Shown here: one piece after another, positions 44,155-53,236 of the stretch
How the letters are laid out: each line of letters starts with the position of its first letter
Position numbering within the stretch: position 1 is the first letter of the stretch
Source of the DNA: Cryoendolithus antarcticus
Taxonomy: Eukaryota; Ascomycota; Dothideomycetes; Cladosporiales; Cladosporiaceae
Assembly (NCBI GenBank): GCA_002077065.1
Contig: NAJO01000042.1
Location: 248,001-312,000 of the forward strand
DNA length: 64,000 bases
Reading direction: 5' to 3'
Translations under genes and position numbers: made by a program
The notes under the pieces: model-generated
Databases searched by the model: none
Told to the model about the DNA's origin: nothing
What the model saw: the letters and a program-made list of their open reading frames with translations, nothing else

Positions 44155-44589
44155 TCATTCAGTCGAGGGCAGATACGCCTCGATATCACCACTGCCGTTC
44201 GCAATCACCGCGAAACACCATACTAGGGTCGTCATTCTCAGCAAACGGTACCGCGCAGTCAAGGTCCACACCATGGGAGCGTTGTCCCGCGGAAACACCT
44301 CCACGCCTCCTCGTTCGCGTAAGATGAGGCTCATTTCGGCCGTGATCCGCTTATGCCAGAAGACCTCTAGCTTCTCTGTTCCGTACGTCCGAGTCATGCA
44401 CCTCTTCCATGGTGCGAGAGCTTCGTTGCGGACAATACTGCAAACTCGAAACAGAGGTGGTAGCGGGTAACAAGCTTTCTTGACCAGATCATGGTCGTGT
44501 GACAGCGTAGCGGCGAAGAACAAATCGTAAATTATGAGGCGCAGCACGGGTGGGAGCTGAAGAAGTCGTGCAGGCAGGGGCTATGTCCC
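44155..44589 (-). pseudogene. F-box-like family member H, no start codon
   Basis: The open frame begins after an in-frame TAG (about 44588-44590) and reads 'RLLQLPPVLRLIIYDLFFA', a variant of the LPxELR helix. About 35 residues on comes 'PLFRVCSIVRNEALAPWKR', the second motif with HTC changed to RVC. No ATG precedes the first helix in this frame, so the gene is 5'-truncated or needs an upstream exon; the sequence ACATAG just before it could be a splice acceptor. The frame ends at 44155. Probably a relic, but splicing is not excluded. Confidence 0.45.
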
Positions 44590-45232
44590 GATTCACTTTG
44601 CGAGGAATCGGTTTCCATCACTCTGACTCCAGACTGGTCGCCGAGCCCATTTTGGTTGGCGCCGATGCTATGCGCAAGCAGAGCGGATTGCTTACACGAT
44701 TAGACTTCTGTGGATGGTCAGACCTGTGGGACTCTATGCAGGTTTAGGTCTCTTACCGTGCTCGGTCATGTTTGCGCCCTGCGTTATTTTACAGTCGTGC
44801 TCCGAGGTAGCAGTCCGTGTGGTGTCACGACTAAGGAAGTAGGAACATCAGAACATCCGGTGCGTCTTCATGCCAAGGCGCTAATTGAGCATAGAGTCAC
44901 GAAGAAGGAACGAAGAGGGCCTCGCACTCACAGGGGAAGCACGAAAACGAAGTCAGTTTGGAGAGAGCAAAGAACCAACCCACAAAAGCTAATTTTAAGC
45001 ACCACTTCGGACTGATTTCCAGGCCCTAGCCTTTGCGAGACTGCCTTAGACTCTTACAACCAACCTCTTCACTCTCCGAAGACGTTGTGGCCCAGCATCG
45101 GTTGCGCTATAGCACCCTCCTAACATCCCACCAAGCCACACATTGATCTAGCTCCGAGTACGATGCTTAAGCCCTCGACCTTCCATCCCAACCCTGGGTG
45201 GCGGGAGCCACCTGGCTCCCCACCATCACTCC
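44590..45232. other. Intergenic within F-box-like cluster 3
   Basis: 643 bp, nothing supportable. Confidence 0.45.
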
Positions 45233-45736
45233 TCAGGGCCACTCCGTCCTCATCTTGTACATCTCAATACACAGCATCTGCAATCCGCCCTTCCACTGCT
45301 CCATTTCCTCCATAGCCATCAAAAACGCCTTCCGTAGATAGTAAAGTCGCAGAGAGACTCTGTCGTGGAGTACATTCGGGTCATTGCGCAACCGCGCCAC
45401 GAGCCACTTCCGCACGATGTCGCAAATTGCCTGTACTTGCTGAGTCTCTTCGCTCGAACGGTTGACTTCGGCATCAAGCACCTGACTCCAGCTGGACTTG
45501 GCTTCGAGGCGGAGTTGCTGACGGGCGCGGAGGAGGGCGAAGGATTTGGAAGGAGTCTTGAAACCGAGGGTTCTGGCTTCGTTGAGGGTGGAGTGCCCGA
45601 CAAGCTCGTAGATCATGTCGCGCAGCTCTGGTGGAAGGCAGGAGAGTGGTGGTGTGTGTTTGACTGACAGGGCATGTATGGCTTTGCATGACCTGGTCGG
45701 CTGAAGGCGGAACTTCATGATCGCCTTGTGCTTCAT
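45233..45736 (-). CDS. F-box-like family member I
   Basis: 167 aa from ATG 45736 ('MKHKAIMKFRLQP'), no intron. 'PLSCLPPELRDMIYELVGHS' (about 30-49) is the helix in the form common to many fungal F-box/2EXR-like proteins. 'FALLRARQQLRLEAKSSWSQ' (about 67-86) holds the place of the LLHTCxQLRxEA motif with the Cys lost. A charged helical C-terminus follows, ending 'MYKMRTEWP'. It is more distant from clusters 1 and 2 and closer to member J. The role is inferred only. Confidence 0.6.
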   Translation of the reverse strand: MKHKAIMKFRLQPTRSCKAIHALSVKHTPPLSCLPPELRDMIYELVGHSTLNEARTLGFKTPSKSFALLRARQQLRLEAKSSWSQVLDAEVNRSSEETQQVQAICDIVRKWLVARLRNDPNVLHDRVSLRLYYLRKAFLMAMEEMEQWKGGLQMLCIEMYKMRTEWP

Positions 45737-46205
45737 CTTGAGATGTGTCAGTGATCCCTTCGACTCTACCCTAACAAGAGAGCGAGAAGAACCAGCGGCA
45801 GTGGATGTGGTAGTCTGTTGTGGACGATGTGTTATTGGTCGATGTTGATGATGAGAAGCACGACAAGAGGTCAGCGGCTGACAGTAGTGTCAACATAGGA
45901 ACGCGTGCTAACATGGAAGGAGCGACACCTAGCTGATGTCTCGTGAGGACACGTGAAGAAGTAAAGACAGCACGCATGTGCTACTACCATTCGTGAAGGA
46001 AACCGAGCACACTGTCTTCAACACAACGTCTCCAGAATATTGCCGCATCATTCATGACTTCAGCCAACGAACAGGGGTACCACCTGGGATTTATGTCGAA
46101 GCCGGTCCGAGGTGTCCCAGGATTGGCCCACCGCTTCTATCGTCGCTCGTGCTCGCAGCCTTTTCCTTGGACTCCGCCAACCCACGCATCCACATCTCTT
46201 TGCCG
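45737..46205. other. Intergenic
   Basis: 469 bp; upstream region of member I. Nothing else seen. Confidence 0.45.
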
Positions 46206-47406
46206 TTACCACTCGTAGTTAGCAGTCTCGAGTGCTGCTTCGCCAGACTTTTTCAACTCGCGCAGCACTTCGCACCATCTCCCGATCGCTGCAGCTTGTA
46301 GGCTGTTCCAGCTCTTGGCATCTTCACGCTTTTGAACGGACCAGCGCTTCGCGCGGGCCTCCTTGCTTAGATCGCCGAGATCAGTCCAGAAGACACCAAG
46401 GTCCGCCACACTTCTCTTCAACTCGCTGTCCACGGCGGTGGTGGACAGCTCGATCGCCTCCTTGCGAATGAGCTTGCAGGTCAACAGCAGAGCTGGAACT
46501 GGCTTGCAAGCGGATGGGATTTGTGTGTTGGTGGCCTTGGCTGGGAGTGTTGCCATCGCATGTGGCAAGCGAAGATGACGCGGCTCTGTCATCCCGGTAA
46601 TCGTGGCGTCGTGTGCGAGTGCGGAGTGGATCACGAGATCGTAGATCTCGTTACGCAATTCAGCTGGTAGGCGGAAGAGCATGCTGTCCTGGGCTTCTAA
46701 TGACTGGGCCATCCTGATCGAAGTGTACTCCCTTCGCAATGAGGCGTAGTGAGCGCATAGTCGTGGAAGGGCCGAGTCCGACGGTCCTGGTGGCGTAGCG
46801 TGTTTTGGCACATAGCGTCCTGGCTTCGCCACCGGTTCGTAGACCGAGCAGTGCATAGCTGGCATGCGTAATGTAACAGCGTTGTCTAGGTTGAATCAGT
46901 CTCAGGTCACAGTTTATGACAAAGGACTCGAACTCACTGCATGCCCAATTGCACATGCGATGTGCTCCATGTAAGCCCAGAGGACATGCAAAACGGTCGA
47001 AGAGGTGGCTGCCAGTATTACTCGTCCTGGGAGCCTCAACCGGCTCGCTGCCAGGAACGAAAGTGGCAGCACCCTCGGACGTCTCGAGGCCGGACACATC
47101 GAAAATCGTCATCGCAGGCATGTCCAAATCGTCAACTGCGATGTCGGACCATAGCTGAATAGCGTGCGCGGTCGTCACGGTGGTATTGGCAGGGGTGAAG
47201 TCGAAGCCCCATGAAGCCTCGAGGCCCGCAGTGTCGAGGAAGTCATCCTCAGAGACAGCGACCGCAACAGCCGAAGACATGGCCCACGGCAACGGAGCAT
47301 CTGCCGACCCGGACAAGAAGGAATCAAGATAATGTCTGTGGTCGTATTCGCCGGCGGCGGAACGTTTGATGCGCGTCTGAGCGCCTTTCGAAGTGTCCAT
47401 GTCCAT
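46206..47406 (-). CDS. F-box-like family member J, two-exon form
   Basis: Exon 1 is 46938-47406 (ATG 47406, 'MDMDTSKGAQ') and exon 2 is 46206-46885. The 52-nt GTGAGT...CCTAG intron joins them in phase to give 382 aa. The C-terminal 220 residues carry 'MLFRLPAELRNEIYDLVIHS', then 'ALLLTCKLIRKEAIELS', the family motifs with a longer spacer (about 60 residues). The N-terminal exon is unlike the other members: acidic, with a Cys/His-rich end ('CPLGLHGAHRMCNWAC' and on to 'MPAMHC'), which might bind metal. Alternatively exon 2 is a separate 219-aa gene starting at ATG 46865, and exon 1 belongs to another transcript. The clean splice phase favours fusion. Confidence 0.5.
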
Positions 47407-47700
47407 GTCGCGGTGTGTTTGGTGTTCAGTGTTTATAGGTTTGTGATGCTTTGGAGTGACCAAGGAGATGTTGCAACAGGTAGACAAGGCTGGAAAAGCC
47501 AAGACGCTAGCAGCGCACAGACGTGATTCCGGGAAGTGAAGGGAAAGGCAGTCTCCTGAGCATGACGTGTGCTGTCAGTAGGTACCGTCCACTTCACAAC
47601 GTTGTGGGAGTGTTTCTTGGTACTGTAGTCGAAGGCACCGATCCTGAGGGCTCTCTAGAGATCCATTCTGCATCAGACCATGACATGCCGCGGGCGCACT

Positions 47701-48810
47701 TCAGGACCCGGCGCCTAGAGTAACGCCGCTCAAGATCCCCTCGACGAACCCACCTGCCTCTCGATCAAGCTGCACGGGGTCAATACGTCTCAGAGCCGCA
47801 CGTTGCGCTTGAAGCACCTCCGGCTCCTCGAGTACACTGCGCATCACCTCCGCATCTTTCCTCCAGTACGCATCGACCTTGCCTTTTAGTTCGGCGTCTC
47901 TCGCAATGCCATTCTTGACCACGCCGAGACTCCGAGTCTTTGCGAGCAGCTGATCGAGCACTTTGCCATGATCTCTGAGCTTCTCGGCCATCGGAGGCGG
48001 GGTGAGAAAGGCACGACCGGTAGCTTGTAGCCAGATGACCCAGCCTAGAACACCGTCGAAGGCCGCAATAGCGAGTCCGCGGAAGACAGGCACTTTCCAG
48101 GCGAGGAAGTCGATCTCACTGACGCGAGTGCTGCGTTGGTTGTTGGTGTTGTCGTAATTGGCCACGATGTAGATCTCTGCCGCGGCGATAAGCACTCCGG
48201 CGATACAAGCTTGCACTCGCCAGCGGGATCCTTCAACGCCACAGATGGAGGCTGAAGTCGTGATACCCAGTGCAATCAGGTGCAAGACATGCGGTATCAG
48301 CAGCGCAGGAACAGCATAGAGGAGATATGCTGACTCTGCATTCCGCTCGCTGGGCTTGCAGAAATTGCAGTTCAGTAGGGCGTCTGGGCCGAAACGAGCG
48401 TACAGTAGACGCGCATCGAGACCACCCTGATCGAAGATCGTACGCAGTCGCTCGTCTGCCGATGTGAGAGGTCGTAGAGCTTTCAGGCGAGTCAGGAGCA
48501 CACCTCCTGGAGTCTGCAGTCGAGATTCCGTCACGCGGAAGATGTTCTTGGGTTGGAAAAGAGGCAGGGTAGACAGTAGCGCAGCAAGCCCCGAAAGAAA
48601 CAGCACAGTCAATGCCAGCTGGGTCTTTGGTGATACTGGGCGTAAGCTAGACTGTGGCCGCGACCGAATGCTGCGGTATGTGGAGAGGACACGCGGGATG
48701 AGCCAGGGGCCGAAGAAGATAAGTAAAGACTGTATGCTGTGGCGAAATTAGCCCAGCAGGTCCAGCAGTAGTAATGAGACATAAGCAACCTACGTCTGCC
48801 ATGGAACCAT
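47701..48810 (-). CDS. Conserved fungal multi-pass membrane protein
   Basis: Exon 1 is only 17 nt (48794-48810, MVPWQ plus two bases). Exon 2 is 47701-48736, after a 57-nt GTAGGT...ACAG intron. The product is 350 aa and starts 'MVPWQTIQSLLIFFGPWLIP'. About five hydrophobic segments are visible: the N-terminus, 'LALTVLFLSGLAALLS', 'AYLLYAVPALLIPHVLHLIA', 'VQACIAGVLIAAAEIYIVA' and 'GLAIAAFDGVLGWVIWL'. A conserved 'GPDALLNCNFCKPSE' loop has two Cys residues. I regard it as a conserved ascomycete membrane protein of unknown function. The C-terminal 100 residues are soluble and charged. Divergent from DRE2 with only 223 bp between start codons. Confidence 0.75.
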
Positions 48811-49033
48811 CTTGAAGCTGCAGCTTGCTTGCTGCAACGCGTATAGCATATACAACCTTGTCGTCAATGAAGTGAGGTCGCGTCCAAGAGTCGTGTCTCC
48901 GACCTCGGCCAGAATTTGAAGTGGATGCTTGATCATCAGTCGGCAAGCACCACTCATATGCACTTCAATTGCGACAAGTTCATGTACAGTATCTTACCTA
49001 TCTCGCACAAAATATCGACCTGGCATCTCGGCA
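48811..49033. promoter_or_regulatory. Compact divergent promoter, membrane protein / DRE2
   Basis: 223 bp between two start codons transcribed away from each other. Both promoters must share this segment. No specific motif is claimed. Confidence 0.55.
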
Positions 49034-50145
49034 ATGGCGCCCGCAGTACTCCTGGACAATACGTCCGACTTCGACATGTCCTCTTCGAACGCCACCTCGC
49101 AGCGGACCCTCCTCCTCGCCCCACCCTCAGTAGCTGCACATCCAGAGGCACTGAATCGCATTCTGGAGGCTCACGATCGCAAGGCGACAGACATTCAGAT
49201 GCTCGACCGGCTTGCACTAGGCCTTGTAGCACTGCCAGAGGCGACATATGATCTTGTGCTGCTGCTTACAAATGTAGGTGGGCCTGTGCAGGGCGAGGCG
49301 GAGCTGGACCGAGAGGCAGTCTCGAAGATTGTGCGAAGTCTGAGAGAGGGCGGAGTGGTGAAGCCGCAAAGTGGGGCACTGGAAGCACGGGACAGGACGG
49401 AGCTAATCCTCGGGGGACTTGTGGAGGGCGAGGGAGCGGCGATGAGGAAGGTCAAGTCAGCTGGGGAGCAGACTGTGAAGCTTAGCTTCGGCGGACGGAA
49501 AAAGGCTGACGCTGCTGCTGTGCCGGCAAATGGGGTGGAGGCTGTAAGCACTGCGAAGAGGAAGAGTGAAGGAATCTCTGGAGAGCATGCAAGTGGCAAT
49601 GGGGTGATGAAAGTGACACCTGCGGGAGTGGGCTTCATCGATACGAGTGACGACCTGGATATGGACTATGACGAGGACGAGGATGACGACATGGAGATTC
49701 CTAGTAACGAAGAGTTGGAGCGGGCGGAGAAGATTGATCCGGACTCGCTGCTGACGGAGGAGGACAGGAGGAAGCCACTTGTGATACGTGAGTGCTGCGC
49801 GAGCCTTGACCACTTGTGTAGATCGACATACTAACACATTTCACAGCCGATGCATGCAAACCCAACACCAAGCGAAGGCGGGCCTGCAAAGACTGCTCCT
49901 GCGGTCTTGCCCAGCGGATCGAAGCTGAGGACAAGGAGAAGAGAGCAAATGCCGATGTCAGTCTAGCGAAGCTTACCGCCAACGATCTCACCGAAGTCGA
50001 TTTCACCGTGCAAGGCAAGGTCGGCTCGTGTGGCAACTGCGCGTTGGGAGATGCTTTCAGATGCGATGGCTGCCCTTATATCGGCCTGCCAGCCTTCAAG
50101 CCTGGCGAGGAGGTCAGGCTGCTGAATAATGAGGTCCAGCTGTGA
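49034..50145 (+). CDS. DRE2: Dre2/anamorsin, cytosolic Fe-S cluster assembly factor
   Basis: Electron-transfer protein of the cytosolic iron-sulfur assembly pathway; receives electrons from the diflavin reductase Tah18. Exons 49034-49787 and 49847-50145, with a 59-nt GTGAGT...ACAG intron containing a CTAAC branch point, give 350 aa. The N-terminal methyltransferase-like domain is about 1-130, with an acidic linker at about 210-240. The C-terminal CIAPIN1 domain binds two clusters: C-x9-C-x2-C-x-C ('[17 protein letters not shown]') and the twin C-x2-C-x7-C-x2-C ('[15 protein letters not shown]'). The splice restores the first Cys motif, since exon 1 alone runs into unrelated sequence. Start [10 protein letters not shown] chosen from the first Met before conserved sequence. 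Confidence 0.95.
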
Positions 50146-51391
50146 GTGTACACGACATCTGAGAGTAGCAGTGATCTTGATGGATGAGTATGGTTCTGGG
50201 CGCAGTAATGAGCATGACAATGAACATAGACTTGTACAAATTAGCCTCATATGCAATGTTCGATGCAATGTAGTCATTTGCCAGATTATCCAAAATAGAC
50301 GACGATCAACAACCTATCCTAGCTCCGTGTATATAGGGCTCTGTCTTGCTCTGCGATGGATGCCTCACGTTTATCAACTTCAGGCGGGCGGAATTAAGAT
50401 TCCCGACACAACGCCAGGTCAGCAAATACCACGACCGATGTCAAGCTTGTCATCGCTGTATCTCGTCCGACATGGTGTCACATCCGAGGCAAATGCACGT
50501 GTCCCATCGACGGCGATGCTCACATTCACCCGCTATCGAACAGGCGATCTGAGATGACGAACTCGAACGTTGTGACCCCGAAGAGCAATCACCAGGCGTC
50601 AGCATCAAATTCATCAGCAGGCAGACCCTGCCATCACGCAACTCTGAGCATTGCCATCCATGGCCCATCGGAATCTCATCACAGCGATTCGGCCTGAAAA
50701 TACGTTGTCCACTACTGACTCATTTCCCGGAACACCGCGGCGTCTCACGAAGGCTGTTCAACAACGTCGAACCACTTGCGCATGAGCGGTGTCTGGGTCC
50801 GGGCGATAGCTTTAACACCCGACTTCATCTTCAAGCCTGTAGCCCTATGCTACGTGCTTGTGTGGGAGATCTACTGATGCGGCTCGGAATGCCACTCCGC
50901 GACGCCACGGCCACACAAGCGTCTGGCCAGATTGGCGACTTGTGGCGATGTCGCGGCGAACATTCGCAGCTCTCTCCAATAATGAGCGGACTGGGGTAAG
51001 CTATCTAGTGTGCACCGGTATAAACTGTTTCAGCCGCCCGCTATGGCTCCACTGCTACGACAGGTAGGTGCTACATATCCACTCCATCACTCGTGGCATT
51101 TTCGACAGTTTTTCGCTCTGGGCTGTTGTACGCCCACATGTTTCGCAGAAGCGTAACAAGAGTATCAACCACAAGTTTGCGGTCCCAAACCGTGATCAGC
51201 TTCGCTATTCCGCAAACCGTCACGCTTAAGTAGCATTATCTGCCATCTGAACGGTGCTTCACAGGCAGTCTCTCGTCACATCTCAGCTTAGGGGCTCGAC
51301 TGCTACATCCTCCAGCCAGGCCAGCGTTTGCTGCGCACATGTATCATCCCCGACACTTCGAACAGCGAAAGGCAATCTGGGCAAGGAGACA
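50146..51391. other. Intergenic with a possible histidine-phosphatase relic
   Basis: 1.25 kb. Around 50438-50557 (plus) a short frame reads 'SLYLVRHGVTSEANAR', like the RHG catalytic motif of the phosphoglycerate mutase superfamily, but it stops after about 40 residues and no full domain follows. Nothing else is supportable. Confidence 0.45.
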
Positions 51392-52687
51392 ATGTCTCCC
51401 GGTTCCCACAGGCGAGACATGAGCGGTCAGGCTCAGCGGCCGCATCTCGTCAAGATGCCCTGGACATGGCCTCCACCGCCTCCTGCCATATACACGCCAT
51501 CAGATCCCGACGCGCTGGGGCTCATGGTCCTTAGCATTCATTTTGACGAGTCCTTGGAAAGGTTACATTTGGGTCATGTGCATGTTACGCAACTCACGCC
51601 ACTCGATCTCCTGAAGCTCGATCTGCTCCATCAGGCTTCGTTACCACTCGACGAGAACATAGTACGTGGTCTCGAGGCGCTACGCAACGACGACACATCG
51701 ACTGTCCGAAGCATCAGTGAGCTCGATACTGATCTGGGCTATGCTATTAGCAGTGCGATAGCTACCTTCGTAGGCACGGACTACTTTGGCCACGAAGCTG
51801 GCATGGACATCATCGCCTTGCAATCCCCTCCCATGGCTTCGTCAAATCTTGCCCTAGGAGCACCTGCACTGATCCGTCATGGCACAACGGCGACCATAAT
51901 CAGTAACTTCCACGCCACTCTTCGACATCCTTCTCGCAGCAGTGGCCGCGCACCGGTCTACCCTATCAGTGCTCATCCGGATCTCAGTAGCCTGCGTGTC
52001 GCTGGCTTGACGGCAACACAAACTCCCGACGAGCCCATCGAGCTCGTCAGACCCTTTGGGGACACCTCATTCTTTCCGCGCGCAGATCCAGAAACGCCGA
52101 CACGACGTTCAAAGGCAGATCCCACACGAAGCGGAGAGGAGCCAATTGAACGCTCGACTAGCGGACGAAACCCGCTGGCCCCGCCGAAACTTAACAGATT
52201 CGACAGTGCCATCACACCCCCCGTACTTGCTCGAGCTGACTCCAGCAAGTCCGATCAAGCGCTCCAAGCCGGTGACGCAGCCACTGATACACTAAGCAAA
52301 CCCCTGCGAGATCGCCTCCGCACGCTAGGCTTAGCGCTCTGCGCCGCTGAAACGATGACCGGCCGACCCATATACCTCGACACACCCGTCAACTCACACC
52401 CGACTCCCGATGGCCAGCGTCCCCCAAAGGACGGGAGCGATTCCGACAGCGCGACCACGTCCAAACTCTCGGATGGAACCAGGCTCCGATCCGAGGCCGA
52501 CGCAACGATCGAGGGTGGAGCTGCAGAGGAATGGGCTGTTGGAGCGCAGATCCTATTTGGTGCTAACGGATCTGAGTTGAGGGAGAATGTCGCCCGGTTC
52601 TGGAACGAGTGGCCTGATATTGGGGGCGAGGCGCTTATGGCTGTTGAGGTTGCTATCACGGCGAGAGAGCCGCGGCGGCATGAGTGA
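51392..52687 (+). CDS. Unknown protein, 431 aa
   Basis: Intron-free frame from ATG 51392 ('MSPGSHRRDMSGQ'). The open frame extends 46 codons upstream without an ATG. The N-terminal part (about 25-210) looks folded: 'ALGLMVLSIHFDESLERLHL', 'VTQLTPLDLLKLDLLHQASL' and 'LGYAISSAIATFVGTDYFGH'. The middle (about 250-330) is Pro/Ser/Arg-rich. The C-terminal region has 'RLRTLGLALCAAETMTGRPI' and a final 'NVARFWNEWPDIGGEALM'. I do not recognise the family. No signal peptide, membrane helix or catalytic motif is visible. Codon quality and length make it a likely real gene. Confidence 0.65.
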   Translation: MSPGSHRRDMSGQAQRPHLVKMPWTWPPPPPAIYTPSDPDALGLMVLSIHFDESLERLHLGHVHVTQLTPLDLLKLDLLHQASLPLDENIVRGLEALRNDDTSTVRSISELDTDLGYAISSAIATFVGTDYFGHEAGMDIIALQSPPMASSNLALGAPALIRHGTTATIISNFHATLRHPSRSSGRAPVYPISAHPDLSSLRVAGLTATQTPDEPIELVRPFGDTSFFPRADPETPTRRSKADPTRSGEEPIERSTSGRNPLAPPKLNRFDSAITPPVLARADSSKSDQALQAGDAATDTLSKPLRDRLRTLGLALCAAETMTGRPIYLDTPVNSHPTPDGQRPPKDGSDSDSATTSKLSDGTRLRSEADATIEGGAAEEWAVGAQILFGANGSELRENVARFWNEWPDIGGEALMAVEVAITAREPRRHE

Positions 52688-53236
52688 AGTTACGGGGCGA
52701 AGGTGATGGGTCAGCGTGCCGAGGGCTTGTATTTGGGACTCAGACGCCAGGCGAGCAGCACAGCTTTCCCGGTATACAAGTTACAATGTATACACTGTGG
52801 CGTACATGACGCCAACGCCTTCAACTCTCTATATTTCTCGCAGGCTCTGCGCCCTAAGATCCTCTATGCTTTGCTGACTATACGTAGACATGCACGAGAC
52901 CAGTCCTCGCATCACCCACAAGATACCAACCTTCCCTCCTTATTCCGGATCACATTCCCCAAATTCGCCCGATTCCTCACCCACCCCGCAACCCCATATC
53001 CAGCCTGCGCAACAAGATACACAGCCAAACCCTCCCCTTCCAACATGATAATTCGACACGACTCCGCGAAGCCGCCCTCCACCTTTCGCCCAGCGTAATT
53101 GACCACCGGCGTTCGTCAAGCAATCGTTTAAATTGAGTTCAGAGGGGAGGTATCCAGGATTCTGAGTCTTGTATAGGCCGGTGGTAGCGCACATGGCGCG
53201 GAGGACTCGGCCGTTTTGTAGGAGCTGGAAACCGTA
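52688..53236. other. Spacer between an unknown gene and a GH2 pseudogene
   Basis: 549 bp. Only unconvincing frames; convergent 3' ends. Confidence 0.45.

Noticed and set aside
46925..46945. GTTCGAGTCC on the minus strand resembling a tRNA B box
   Set aside because: It coincides with the intron donor of member J; stems do not pair.
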